Assembly: GCA_938039305.1 (NCBI GenBank)
Contig: CALHUZ010000450.1
Span: forward strand, 1 to 11,874
From: an uncultured Saprospiraceae bacterium
Lineage (GTDB): Bacteria; Bacteroidota; Bacteroidia; Chitinophagales; Saprospiraceae
Length of the DNA: 11,874 nt
Direction of reading: 5' to 3'
Shown here: in pieces, positions 1 through 8,283 of the stretch
How the letters are laid out: each line of letters begins with the position of its first letter
Numbering within the stretch: the stretch's first letter is position 1
The notes under the pieces: generated by a model
The model's input: the letters and a program-made list of their open reading frames with translations, nothing else
Told to the model about the DNA's origin: nothing
Databases searched by the model: none
Program-made: the position numbers and the translations under genes

Positions 1-104
1 AGTGCAAGGATCAGCCATCTCGCGAAGTTTAAATCTTTCATCGATTCTTGATTTTTAACGTTGTTGTTTGCGCTTGGCGCCATAGTCGTATGATTCATAT
101 CCAT
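1..104 (-). CDS. Probable N-terminus of a protein running off the left edge (partial, unknown function)
   Basis: The minus strand has an ATG at 104-102 followed by 34 codons without a stop up to the window edge. Two in-frame stops lie just upstream of the ATG, so the start must be this ATG or the ATG two codons later. The visible peptide begins MDMNHTTMAPSANNN, is polar and Asn-rich for about 26 residues, and then turns hydrophobic (NFARWLILA) exactly at the edge. This would fit a short cytoplasmic tail leading into a first membrane segment, but too little is visible to name a family. There is no clear Shine-Dalgarno site, which is normal in Bacteroidota. The gene has the same orientation as the 1481-residue gene to its right but is about 670 bp away, so it is probably a separate unit. 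Being short, the open frame could also be chance. Confidence 0.4.
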   Translation of the reverse strand, partial: MDMNHTTMAPSANNNVKNQESMKDLNFARWLILA

Positions 105-776
105 TTCGAGATACTATTATTCATCCTTGCTATGCCAAGTATTTTGCCAAAAACCGTCTTGTATATGTAAAAAACTATATGACCCTTAAGAGAGAAAAAA
201 TAAAATGTGTAAAACACTGATATACAATTACTTATGCCGTATATTTCATATGAGGGAAATGTGAATATTTCTTTAAGATTTTGAGCCTAAAATCTGGATT
301 TTAACATTTTTTAGACCTTTTCCCTTCTTTTAGAAAAAAGGGAGACTGAGGCGTCTGCAAAGATGAAGGGGGCATATCGAGGGGTAAAACTTGATACCAT
401 TTCACCATGAAATGAAGTCATTTATCTTATAAAATCACCTAGTAAACGATCCATTTCAACCTCTAAAGCACCTCTGCTTTAGCCGTTTATTTGGCATTTT
501 CATAGACTGTTGAAGGAAATTTTGATGCTTAATCGTGTAAATGCATCTTTCCTTTAGAGTCATTTAGGGGCATAATTAGATATATACCTATAATCGAAAA
601 CACCTATCTAAGATCGATTTTCTTGCTTAAAGTGACCACTGCAGAAGGCTCAACTAAGTAGTAGCTTGATAGGTAATGGAGCATTTACGTAGGTGAAATC
701 ATGATCGCGATACCTCTTCTTTCAAGTGAGACAACTCTTAATTATCTCTCACATGAATGGATCAGTATAGCATCAT
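105..776. other. Non-coding spacer, about 670 bp
   Basis: I found no credible coding frame here on either strand; the ATG-started frames I checked end within about 20 codons. The stretch is AT-rich. It contains a small imperfect hairpin at 321-343 (TCCCTT pairing with AAGGGA, with an A/T inner stem and a bulged C) and a 6-bp inverted repeat GTGAGA/TCTCAC at 726-731 and 747-752. Neither has a T-tract, so I do not call them terminators. The spacer should hold the 3' end of the 1481-residue gene's transcript and the promoter of the partial gene at the left edge. I could not find a clean TTTG/TAnnTTTG pair for the latter. An unannotated small RNA cannot be excluded. Confidence 0.6.
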
Positions 777-3700
777 TTAGTAACCACCTGACCAAGGGAA
801 TGGAGCACATCTTATATCGTTGATAAGGATCATAATAGCATCTGCATCTGGCTCACACGGTCCAGGAGGATCATCAGAAGTAAGGGTCAGAATAATCTTC
901 CCTCCATTTATTTCTGCTTCACTGGGTATATATGTAGTTGCAGAAACGAGATCGCCAAATCTGCCTCCATTGTCAAATGTGCCACCGTCAGTCGAGGTCC
1001 AAGTGCCCGTTGTAACACCTCCTGTGATACTCGCTCCTAAAGTTGCCAAATCCAATGATTCATTAGAACATATCGGAGCTGCACTTCCTCCTGCCTCAAC
1101 ACTAGGCGGTAAATTATAATTCAGGTCTATATAGAATATACTATCGCATCCTCCTTGGGTCACCACAACTAATGTGTCTGAAGGATTCGATTCGTTAAAA
1201 ACGATACCATTGACTTCGATGGCATAGCCATCTCCACTACACCCTTCGTAGGTAAAAGACTCAGAACCACTTATACCGGCGTGTATAGTTTTCTCGCTTA
1301 TAGAAGAACACCCAGTTGGAGAAGTAACAGTTAACTGATAAGTAGTTGTAGTAACTGGATTAACTGTTATATCAATGGTGGTGTCACCAGTGCTCCATAA
1401 ATAGTCATACCCACTATTATTTTCTGCCTCCACTGTCCAACTTCCACTAACAGGCCCAGCTGTATTCTGAACACCAAATCGGATGACATTGGTCCCTTCA
1501 ACGAAAGGTTGTGGAGTGGTCACCCAACTTGTCGGAAAGACTTCTGTCATAACTGTACTCGTAGAGGTAAGGCTACTAAAGTATCTGACCTGAGTACTTG
1601 ATATTTCAATGATAGACCGGGGAAGGCCATTCACGTTGGCTACCCAAGGTGAAGCACAATTCATCCCTGAAGCATTATATGAGCCTGGTTGAAAAACTTC
1701 TGGAAAAACCATTAAACCATTGACTCTCATCGTGTCAAAATGATCATCCCAAGTAGGTAGGGTAATCTTCACGACTGTGCTCATGGGATCTTGGATACCA
1801 TATATATAGTTATCTCCTGTAAAACCTTGGCCAGAATTCATAGGAGGTATGAAGCCACTATCAGGCTGAACAAGATAATTAGTAAGTGCAGATAAGGTCA
1901 TTGTAGCCCCAGTACAAATAGTATCTAAATCACTAATGATCTCGCTTACTGGAGCACTGAAGATCTGAATGATAACAGTATCTATAATCGGGCATTCGTC
2001 ATGTTCTGCTTTGTACTGTAAGAAGACACTACCAACATCAGCCGCTGAAGCATCAAGCGTTATAACGGCGCTGGAAGTATTAGAAAGAATATAACCACTT
2101 GCAGTGCCTATTCCTAAATCCGTCCATGTATGAGAACTAATACTTCCTATATATGATGGAGGTGTCCCATCTATGTCTATGCTTTGAGGTTTGCAGACCA
2201 TTGTATCATTAAGATATCCACTCCCTCCGTTTGGTAAGAATGCCATCATTGTAGAAACTATACTATCACAACCAAAGGAAGAAACTAATGTATCGACTCC
2301 TGAAGGATTAGCCTCATTATAAGTTGAGGTACCGACGAAACTCTCATACCCATCTCCGATGCACCCTTCGTATTCATTGGTAGAGGAAACTTCTGTACAA
2401 TCAGAAAAACCAAAATCAAAAGAATAATCTGTTGTTCCATCAGTACCTGTTACAAATGTCACTTCTGAATATGAACCTTGATTCATACCATCAGAATCTA
2501 ACTGATCATTAGTCGCATTAAGCAAAGTAACTCCTCCGATACTTGTAACACTCCCGTCATTGGCTTGTGCACTCGATATGTTGATACGTATGTCGTATTC
2601 CGTATTGGCCAGTAATGATCCATTGAATAATCCATTGTCTGAAGGCCCCCCGAAGAAGTAATACCCTCCAGCATCTGTAGTCACCTGTCCGACCAGAACA
2701 TCATCTTTATAAAGCTCAACTGTAACTTGAGCCAATCCGGGATCATCGGGATCTTGGATGCCATCGCCATTTGCATCATACCACACAAAGTTTCCGATTG
2801 TGATATAACTGACACAAGCCGCTTCTATATCTCCAAGCCCATTTGCCTTTGCGGCAAATCCATTATTTGGCGGAAGCGCATTATTATAATCACCTGCTTC
2901 ATAGATAGTATATCCACCAACCAAGTTAGCTGCAGTGGTCGGTCCAGACACACCTTGCCTTGATCCATTGTTATTATTGAACTTTACATATCCACCTGAG
3001 AAATCATTGATTGGATCCATAGCAGTACTGATGATGTAATCAGCACCTTCTATTTGCAATAATCCTCCTTGAGAAGTTTCCCAGTGAAAACCGCCATCAT
3101 TAAGACTTGGATCCCAAAGTCCAGTACCTACTTCGAAAAAGTCCCAATAGTAGAACTCTTGGCCTCCTGGTCCAGAATTACCAAATCCATTGCCTGGTGC
3201 TGGACAATCTCCCGAAGCACCAGATTCGAGATCAAAACCAGTAGCTGAATTGCATGCTTTCAATATATCTCCTTGGCTAATGGCCCACGTCAAATTAGTA
3301 CTGCTTGAAGCAAAATATTTACCTGCGCCAGACTGATCTCCAAATCGGTCTCTAAAACCTATGATCATAGATCCGTCGGTAGCGAACTCGATATCGGACA
3401 ACATAGGTTGTGGATATCCTATCTCACTTGATACATCATAAGGATTGAAGTTCGTATTGGTTTGCCAAGCATTCCATCTTGCTGGCGCATTTACAGTATT
3501 TGAAGCTAAACCAAAGAAACTCTGTCTATCAAACTGTAATGGAATAGTTAGTTCAAGAGAAAATACTCCTGTTGCAACATCAAGGCTATGAACAAAGGCA
3601 TTACTTCCATTCTCATCAACACTTCCTATCCACAATTGATCATCATGCCATGCCAATCCAAATGGCCTATGGCGTCCAGCACTTGTCTCATCAGGCGCCA

Positions 3701-5222
3701 ACCATGAAGCGGAGATGGTTGTACTCGCTGTTGATCCAGAGCTCACGTCCAGCGCGTATATCTTTCGATCAAACAAATTAACGATGTAGAGGGTATTGTT
3801 ATCTCCTGACATTTCGATATCTCCCATTCCTCTTTTACCTACAGCATCGAAACTCTGATCTCCACTTCCAAGGTCAAGGATTTGCCCATTGACTACAGTT
3901 GTAAAATCGTGTACGTCTCCACCTGTAGAATTTGTAATACCTATAAGCCCATCCATAGAAATGACTCCTGTTATATTTCCATCTAAATCCATTTGATAAA
4001 TGGCATCGGCTCCTGACGGGCCATAACTCGCATATCTTTTATGGAAAGCTGAAGTGTATATTCTTTTCTGAGTTGCCTGCCAAGCCACGCCGTATACAGT
4101 ACCGACTGCAGCGTAGTCTGCTATAGCTATCCCTTGATAACCAGCGTTGTAGGATGTACCAGTAAAGTCATGCCCATCTGCACTTGATCTGACCTTAACA
4201 ATCGCTGGCTCTGTAGCTACAGAACTATTCGGTCCTTCGACATAACATGGTATAACCATGAATGGATCAGAAGCACAAGTAAGATCCGCAGCGTATAATC
4301 CCAGACTTTCATTAGTATCCCCAGCACTTACTAGTTGTACTGAACCATTATTATCAGTACCAAGAACAGATTCTTGAAAACCTGAAGGCCAATTTGAAAA
4401 GACAATTTGATAGGGAGTGCCTTGATTGACGCTTGAGAAAGAATATGCTCCTGATGCATCAGTAGTAGTTTGACCAACCTGTCCTGTATTATCAAAAAGA
4501 GTAACCGTTACACCAGGAATACCTGACTCACCAGTACCAAATTCGCCATCTGTATCGATATCATCGAAGACCGTTCCCGCTACATTATTGGGACTCTGTC
4601 CAGTTATAACAATCTGATCTACAGCTGCCTCAACTTTGCTTCCGTTACTTATATCTCGAGATTGCACCCTGATATAGATGTCCTGTCCTGCAAAAGCAGA
4701 AAGATCATCAGTTACATGAATCCAGGCAGCATCGAGCCCTGCACTACTTCCTCTCTCATTAACTATTCGTCTAAGTAGCGCATTGTCACTACTTCTTCTG
4801 ATATCGAAGAAGAAATGATCACTTGTGCTCGAGTTAGTATAATAAGAGAAGTAATATTCGAAGTCAATTGTTATCGTGCCTTGTGGAAGAGTAATGTTTT
4901 GTGATCGGGCTCTTGTTGGTCCACCGTCTACATCTTGGCTAAAATTCTCTCCTGTTACAAGATCCCTTGAACCTTGGAAAGCGGAGATTTCCATTTGGAT
5001 TCCATTTGTAGTATAAGGGGTCGGTGTGCCCATGATCCAATCACCGTCCGTGGCACCACCTTGCATGATCCAATTGTTATCACCGGTAAGTGTTTCAAAA
5101 TCAGCAGAAAATATTGTGGTTTGCGCATATAGCTGCGCACTTCCAAGCATAGTCATTACGCTTAAGACAACTATAGCGATATAGCAATATCGCCCAGATA
5201 TTGTCCTTCTCAAGGTTGGCAT
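777..5222 (-). CDS. Large exported multidomain protein with SdrD-B-like domains (1481 aa)
   Basis: This is a probable secreted or surface protein of the Saprospiria type, with an adhesive or structural role by inference. Residues 1-33 form a signal peptide (basic RR start, hydrophobic CYIAIVVLSVMTMLGSA, cleavage near LYA|Q). About 36-208 is a beta-rich jelly-roll (MAM/choice-of-anchor-like) domain. About 212-310 is an SdrD-B-like domain (AGTVFDDIDTDGEFG, SGIPGVTVTLFD, TTTDASGAYSF). About 310-800 is a long segment resembling a beta-propeller (VYGVAWQATQKRIYTSAF, DIEMSGDNNTLYIVNLFDRK, FGLAWHDDQLWIGSVDENG). About 805-942 is a second SdrD-B-like domain (GNFVWYDANGDGIQDPDDPG, TTDAGGYYFF). Then come two Cys-containing modules (951-996 and 1325-1367) flanking Ig/PKD-like sequence (YLWSTGDTTIDITVNPVTTT), and a last beta domain (about 1372-1481). 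The protein ends in IRCAPFPWSGGY, without the PNP...K/R pattern of a T9SS sorting domain. The ATG start sits directly before the signal peptide, and no Shine-Dalgarno site is visible. Binding targets are unknown. Confidence 0.93.
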   Translation of the reverse strand: MPTLRRTISGRYCYIAIVVLSVMTMLGSAQLYAQTTIFSADFETLTGDNNWIMQGGATDGDWIMGTPTPYTTNGIQMEISAFQGSRDLVTGENFSQDVDGGPTRARSQNITLPQGTITIDFEYYFSYYTNSSTSDHFFFDIRRSSDNALLRRIVNERGSSAGLDAAWIHVTDDLSAFAGQDIYIRVQSRDISNGSKVEAAVDQIVITGQSPNNVAGTVFDDIDTDGEFGTGESGIPGVTVTLFDNTGQVGQTTTDASGAYSFSSVNQGTPYQIVFSNWPSGFQESVLGTDNNGSVQLVSAGDTNESLGLYAADLTCASDPFMVIPCYVEGPNSSVATEPAIVKVRSSADGHDFTGTSYNAGYQGIAIADYAAVGTVYGVAWQATQKRIYTSAFHKRYASYGPSGADAIYQMDLDGNITGVISMDGLIGITNSTGGDVHDFTTVVNGQILDLGSGDQSFDAVGKRGMGDIEMSGDNNTLYIVNLFDRKIYALDVSSGSTASTTISASWLAPDETSAGRHRPFGLAWHDDQLWIGSVDENGSNAFVHSLDVATGVFSLELTIPLQFDRQSFFGLASNTVNAPARWNAWQTNTNFNPYDVSSEIGYPQPMLSDIEFATDGSMIIGFRDRFGDQSGAGKYFASSSTNLTWAISQGDILKACNSATGFDLESGASGDCPAPGNGFGNSGPGGQEFYYWDFFEVGTGLWDPSLNDGGFHWETSQGGLLQIEGADYIISTAMDPINDFSGGYVKFNNNNGSRQGVSGPTTAANLVGGYTIYEAGDYNNALPPNNGFAAKANGLGDIEAACVSYITIGNFVWYDANGDGIQDPDDPGLAQVTVELYKDDVLVGQVTTDAGGYYFFGGPSDNGLFNGSLLANTEYDIRINISSAQANDGSVTSIGGVTLLNATNDQLDSDGMNQGSYSEVTFVTGTDGTTDYSFDFGFSDCTEVSSTNEYEGCIGDGYESFVGTSTYNEANPSGVDTLVSSFGCDSIVSTMMAFLPNGGSGYLNDTMVCKPQSIDIDGTPPSYIGSISSHTWTDLGIGTASGYILSNTSSAVITLDASAADVGSVFLQYKAEHDECPIIDTVIIQIFSAPVSEIISDLDTICTGATMTLSALTNYLVQPDSGFIPPMNSGQGFTGDNYIYGIQDPMSTVVKITLPTWDDHFDTMRVNGLMVFPEVFQPGSYNASGMNCASPWVANVNGLPRSIIEISSTQVRYFSSLTSTSTVMTEVFPTSWVTTPQPFVEGTNVIRFGVQNTAGPVSGSWTVEAENNSGYDYLWSTGDTTIDITVNPVTTTTYQLTVTSPTGCSSISEKTIHAGISGSESFTYEGCSGDGYAIEVNGIVFNESNPSDTLVVVTQGGCDSIFYIDLNYNLPPSVEAGGSAAPICSNESLDLATLGASITGGVTTGTWTSTDGGTFDNGGRFGDLVSATTYIPSEAEINGGKIILTLTSDDPPGPCEPDADAIMILINDIRCAPFPWSGGY
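1122..1250 (-). repeat. Protein-level repeat module, copy 2
   Basis: This stretch encodes residues 1325-1367 of the 1481-residue protein and matches copy 1 in the YEGCxGDGY, NExNPS, DTLV and GCDSI blocks, with a two-residue deletion before DTLV and one extra residue before GCDSI. The DNA still matches in short blocks (for example CACCCTTCGTA on the plus strand in both), so the copies are diverged paralogous modules rather than a recent duplication. Confidence 0.75.
2235..2372 (-). repeat. Protein-level repeat module, copy 1
   Basis: This stretch encodes residues 951-996 of the 1481-residue protein. The shared pattern is YEGCxGDGY, then V, NExNPS, DTLV and GCDSI. Copy 2 lies about 330 residues further on. 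The two copies share roughly 23 identical positions over about 43-46 residues, including both cysteines, which may pair with each other. Confidence 0.75.
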
Positions 5223-5568
5223 GGTCTATTATCACTCACATCAAAGGATAGGCACGTCCATAGGACTCCTTTGATCACTTAGAGAAATGATTGAGACGAT
5301 ATGTAAAAAAACTTTCAAAAGGTGTTGGTGTTGGAATCGTCTCCATCCCTTCTCATAGCGCTATAAAAATATATATAACTAAGTGGTTATCAAAAACATA
5401 TGAGCACTAACTTACATGTGTGGAAAACTTAATATGAATGGATTTTTCGACACTTGGCATTATAAATTTTTTTACTCTATAAGCCGCTGACCTCTAACGT
5501 TTGATATATTATGATAATCCTTTATATTTGAAGTAACGTACCGAACGTAAACTAGTTCTTAACAGAAC
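5223..5568. other. Divergent intergenic spacer (346 bp)
   Basis: This AT-rich spacer separates two divergently transcribed genes for large exported proteins. It contains a clear rightward promoter (listed separately) and a perfect 10-bp palindrome, ATAGCGCTAT, at 5355-5364, near the middle. For the leftward gene the nearest promoter-like string is TATCCTTTG on the minus strand (5250-5242). It has three rather than two bases between TA and TTTG and no TTTG partner at the right distance, so I do not call it. No open frame of note is visible. Confidence 0.7.
5500..5530 (+). promoter_or_regulatory. Bacteroidota-type promoter for the beta-helix protein gene
   Basis: TTTG at 5500-5503 (-33 element) and TATATTTG at 5523-5530 (-7 element) are separated by 19 bases. 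This is an exact fit to the Bacteroidota housekeeping consensus TTTG-N17-23-TAnnTTTG. Transcription would be expected to start a few bases after 5530, giving a leader of roughly 30 nt to the TTG at 5569 or 50 nt to the ATG at 5587. It is the only clean match to this consensus I found in the gene-flanking spacers. Confidence 0.7.
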
Positions 5569-8283
5569 TTGAAATTGTTTTCGGTTATGACTAAGCTATC
5601 CGCGTGCCTATGGAGCTTAGTATTGGCTGCGTCCATTTTGTCCATCCCCCGCCCTGTGAAAGCAGGACAGATTGAACTCGTAACTAATACCCTTGATGAC
5701 GGCCCCGGATCACTTCGAGCAGCTATTGCGCTTGTTGATGATCAGGGAAAAGTGCTATTTGATGAAGCCATACATGGCCGATCGATTGTACTAACGTCTG
5801 GATCTCTTCGGCTCACGAAGGATATGTCAATCCTATGCCCTATTGATAATCGCATCTCCATCACCGCTCAAGGTCGTTCAAGGATATTCTACCAAATAGA
5901 AGGGACCAGTGTAAATCTCGAAGGGCTTAACCTAACAGAGGGAGCAATATCAGCCCAATCAGATGTACAGGCAAAGGGAGGTGCTATATTCTCAATGGGT
6001 ACTTTGAACATTAATCATTGTGACATCACAGAATCTAAAGCTGTCTTTGGAGGCGGGATTTATGGAAGCATCATATATCTATCTTCAAGCAACATAACTG
6101 ACAATCAAAGTATAGCAGAAGCTGGCGGTATCTATGCAGAACAGCTGACTGCGATCAAATCCTCTGTAGGAAGAAATCAAGTCTTAGGAAGATTAGAAAA
6201 AGAAAGAGCAGGTTTAATCTTCATAGAAGGAAATGCGGGAGGCATAGCTGTCTCTGAAATGCTTGATTTATATCAATGCACGATCAGTGAAAATAAATGT
6301 GGAGGTATAGGTGGAGGGATTTGTACCATTAATGGAGATGCATCAAAGAAGTTAAGCATCATCAGCTGCAACATCTCTAACAACAAAGCAGGATACGGTG
6401 GTGGCATCTATGATGATGGCTTTGCGATAAAATCTTTATCCAACAACCTAATTGTACAGAATACCGATACAACCTCTTCTCCCGATGTATATACTAAAGC
6501 CCTTTGGGAAGACGCATCCGAAGTACATCACAACATAATCAGTGTCTACTCTGATAGCCAAGACATCCCCGGAAGCAATAATCAAATAGGTAGCGAAAGT
6601 CAACCTATAGAAATCCAGTTAGGACCTCTTCAAAACAACGGTGGACCTACGCTTACATCGGCGTTCATAGGATGTTCACTGGCCCTCAATGCTGGCGAGG
6701 ATGCATTGAGCAATACAGATCAAACTGGATCACCTCGAACGATTGAAGATCAAGCCGATATCGGCCCATGGGAACAGCAAAATCCTGAAAGTTTAAACTG
6801 CGGGGAAAACCCAATTAAGAAGTACGTCATCATCGCCACCGAGAATGCGATACTTTCTAATCGTACTGCAGTTATAAATGGAGGCGTAGGCGCGCTAAAC
6901 CCAACAGGAAGCGCACTTATAGCCACGCAATCCAGAGTAACTGGCGCAACAACATTTGTAGAAGCACCAGTTATAACCGTCACTGGTGGAAGTCTTGTGA
7001 CGACTCGATTATATCAAGAACCGGATGTTCAACTTCCAACTTTCTTAGAGAACAACTCCAGCGCCAACAATTCTGTAACAATTGCCAGCGGAACAACTCA
7101 AACTTTAACAGCAGCAGAGTACAAAGATGTCACTGTAAGAACAGGAGGTACAGTTATTTTTGAATCTAATCAAGTCTTTATAGAAGATCTCAATATCCAA
7201 AGAGATGGCAGCCTTATAATTGGAGACTGTGCAGAGCTAATTGTAAAAAACAGAGTGACATTTGGGACTAACAGCCAAATCAATATAAACAACAATCGAC
7301 TTTCCATATTTGCAAATGACGCTCGAATATCTAATGGAAGCATTGTCTATGCTAACATCCAAGCAAGTGCAGAAATTAGAACACGTGGAAGATCTTCCAA
7401 TCCTGTTTTTCTCTATGGTCTTTTTATTGCACCAAGAGTCGATAGTCGCAATTATGTTAATTGGAATTGGAATCCGCAGGAAGCTTGTAATTCCACTTTT
7501 GCAAACACCGATGCTCTGAGCACAACCTGCGACAGCTTCAAGGCGAACGCAGGAGAAGACGTTTCTCTACTCACTACAAGGTTTGGTTTCCTTAACGCAA
7601 ACCAATGCGCCAATCTAAATGGGTCAATAGAAGATGTCTCGGCCAATCATAAATACGAATGGGCATCTTCTAATTCATTGAGCAATACAACCATCCTAAA
7701 TCCGGAGGCATGCCCAACTACAGATACAGAGTATATACTAAATGCAAAAAACGAAGATGGCTGCGAGGACTCAGATACTGTTATGATAAAAGTGATTCCG
7801 ATGAACAGCCTTTTCAATCTACCTCGTTGTGACAATCGTCGATTCTGGATAACAATGTGCAACCCCAATACAAATGAAGCAGTATGTGCTAATATCTTTT
7901 CTTCATCATCGACTACAGGTGTAAGAGCACTGCTATTAGCTGGATACACCATAGGCCCTTGCGGAGGGCTTGAGCCAAGAGAAGAAGAAAAGATCGAGCT
8001 TAATAAGTCCGATGAACTATTTAGAATATGGCCCACTCCTTCATACGGGTCTATAAACTTCTCGTTAGGAACTGACCTGAAAAACGAAGTTGTAAATGTG
8101 ACGATTAAAAGATCCGCAGCTCCTGATGTTTATACTAAAACATTTACAGAATCAGATTTTAACAGTGACGGAGTTCTGTCTATTAAAAATTTGAGTCCTG
8201 GCTATTATTCTTATAGCATAAGGCCGAAAAATAAGAAGATGAAAACTGGAAAATTCTTAGTAAATAAAATGGCCAAGTATTGA
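5569..8283 (+). CDS. Exported parallel beta-helix protein with T9SS sorting domain (904 aa)
   Basis: This is a probable cell-surface or secreted protein delivered by Sec and then the type IX system. Residues 1-32 form a signal peptide ending PVKA|G. The mature start VTNTLDDGPGSLRAAI is the opening typical of Bacteroidota beta-helix proteins. GGxI-type turns recur at residues 137 (GGAIF), 161 (GGGIY), 186 (GGIY), 224 (GGIA), 248 (GGGIC) and 277 (GGGIY), and the helix closes with GSPRTIEDQADIGPWEQ near 385-402. About 405-641 is a second repetitive beta region (VTVRTGGTVIF, LNIQRDGSLIIGD). About 645-745 is Ig/PKD-like (KYEWASSNSLSN, TDTEYILNAKNEDGCEDSD). LAGYTIGPC lies at 790-798. Residues 818-904 resemble a T9SS type A sorting domain (FRIWPTPSYGSINFSL, LSPGYYSYSIRP, basic end). 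The longest frame starts at TTG 5569; ATG at 5587, six codons later, gives an equally good signal peptide and may be the true start. No substrate can be assigned. Confidence 0.93.
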   Translation: MKLFSVMTKLSACLWSLVLAASILSIPRPVKAGQIELVTNTLDDGPGSLRAAIALVDDQGKVLFDEAIHGRSIVLTSGSLRLTKDMSILCPIDNRISITAQGRSRIFYQIEGTSVNLEGLNLTEGAISAQSDVQAKGGAIFSMGTLNINHCDITESKAVFGGGIYGSIIYLSSSNITDNQSIAEAGGIYAEQLTAIKSSVGRNQVLGRLEKERAGLIFIEGNAGGIAVSEMLDLYQCTISENKCGGIGGGICTINGDASKKLSIISCNISNNKAGYGGGIYDDGFAIKSLSNNLIVQNTDTTSSPDVYTKALWEDASEVHHNIISVYSDSQDIPGSNNQIGSESQPIEIQLGPLQNNGGPTLTSAFIGCSLALNAGEDALSNTDQTGSPRTIEDQADIGPWEQQNPESLNCGENPIKKYVIIATENAILSNRTAVINGGVGALNPTGSALIATQSRVTGATTFVEAPVITVTGGSLVTTRLYQEPDVQLPTFLENNSSANNSVTIASGTTQTLTAAEYKDVTVRTGGTVIFESNQVFIEDLNIQRDGSLIIGDCAELIVKNRVTFGTNSQININNNRLSIFANDARISNGSIVYANIQASAEIRTRGRSSNPVFLYGLFIAPRVDSRNYVNWNWNPQEACNSTFANTDALSTTCDSFKANAGEDVSLLTTRFGFLNANQCANLNGSIEDVSANHKYEWASSNSLSNTTILNPEACPTTDTEYILNAKNEDGCEDSDTVMIKVIPMNSLFNLPRCDNRRFWITMCNPNTNEAVCANIFSSSSTTGVRALLLAGYTIGPCGGLEPREEEKIELNKSDELFRIWPTPSYGSINFSLGTDLKNEVVNVTIKRSAAPDVYTKTFTESDFNSDGVLSIKNLSPGYYSYSIRPKNKKMKTGKFLVNKMAKY

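Noticed and set aside
321..343. Hairpin TCCCTT/AAGGGA as an intrinsic terminator
   Set aside because: It has a bulge and a very small loop, there is no T-tract on either strand, and it is more than 400 bp from the nearest gene end.
726..752. Inverted repeat GTGAGA/TCTCAC downstream of the 1481-residue gene
   Set aside because: The arms are only 6 bp, the loop is 15 bases and no T-rich tail follows, so it is no more than a weak candidate.
600..790. Possible frameshift at the end of the 1481-residue gene that hides a sorting domain
   Set aside because: Reading all three minus-strand frames past the stop gives early stops and no sorting-domain-like sequence.
820..1119. Open frame of 99 codons on the plus strand
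   Set aside because: It is antisense to the C-terminal domain of the 1481-residue gene and has a low-complexity Ser/Pro/Val content that mirrors the codons of the real gene; it lacks any recognisable start context or domain.
5242..5250. Leftward TATCCTTTG as the -7 element of the 1481-residue gene
   Set aside because: The spacing inside the element is one base too long and there is no TTTG at a suitable distance upstream.
5355..5364. Palindrome ATAGCGCTAT in the divergent spacer as an operator
   Set aside because: A single 10-bp palindrome in AT-rich DNA is expected by chance and nothing else supports regulator binding.
7647..8036. Open frame of 129 codons on the minus strand
   Set aside because: It lies wholly inside the Ig-like and sorting-domain coding region of the 904-residue gene; the sense-strand protein has clear family features and this frame has none.
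6484..8142. Repeated peptide PDVYTK within the 904-residue protein
   Set aside because: The six-residue match occurs in unrelated contexts (beta-helix and sorting domain) with no flanking similarity, so it is probably chance.
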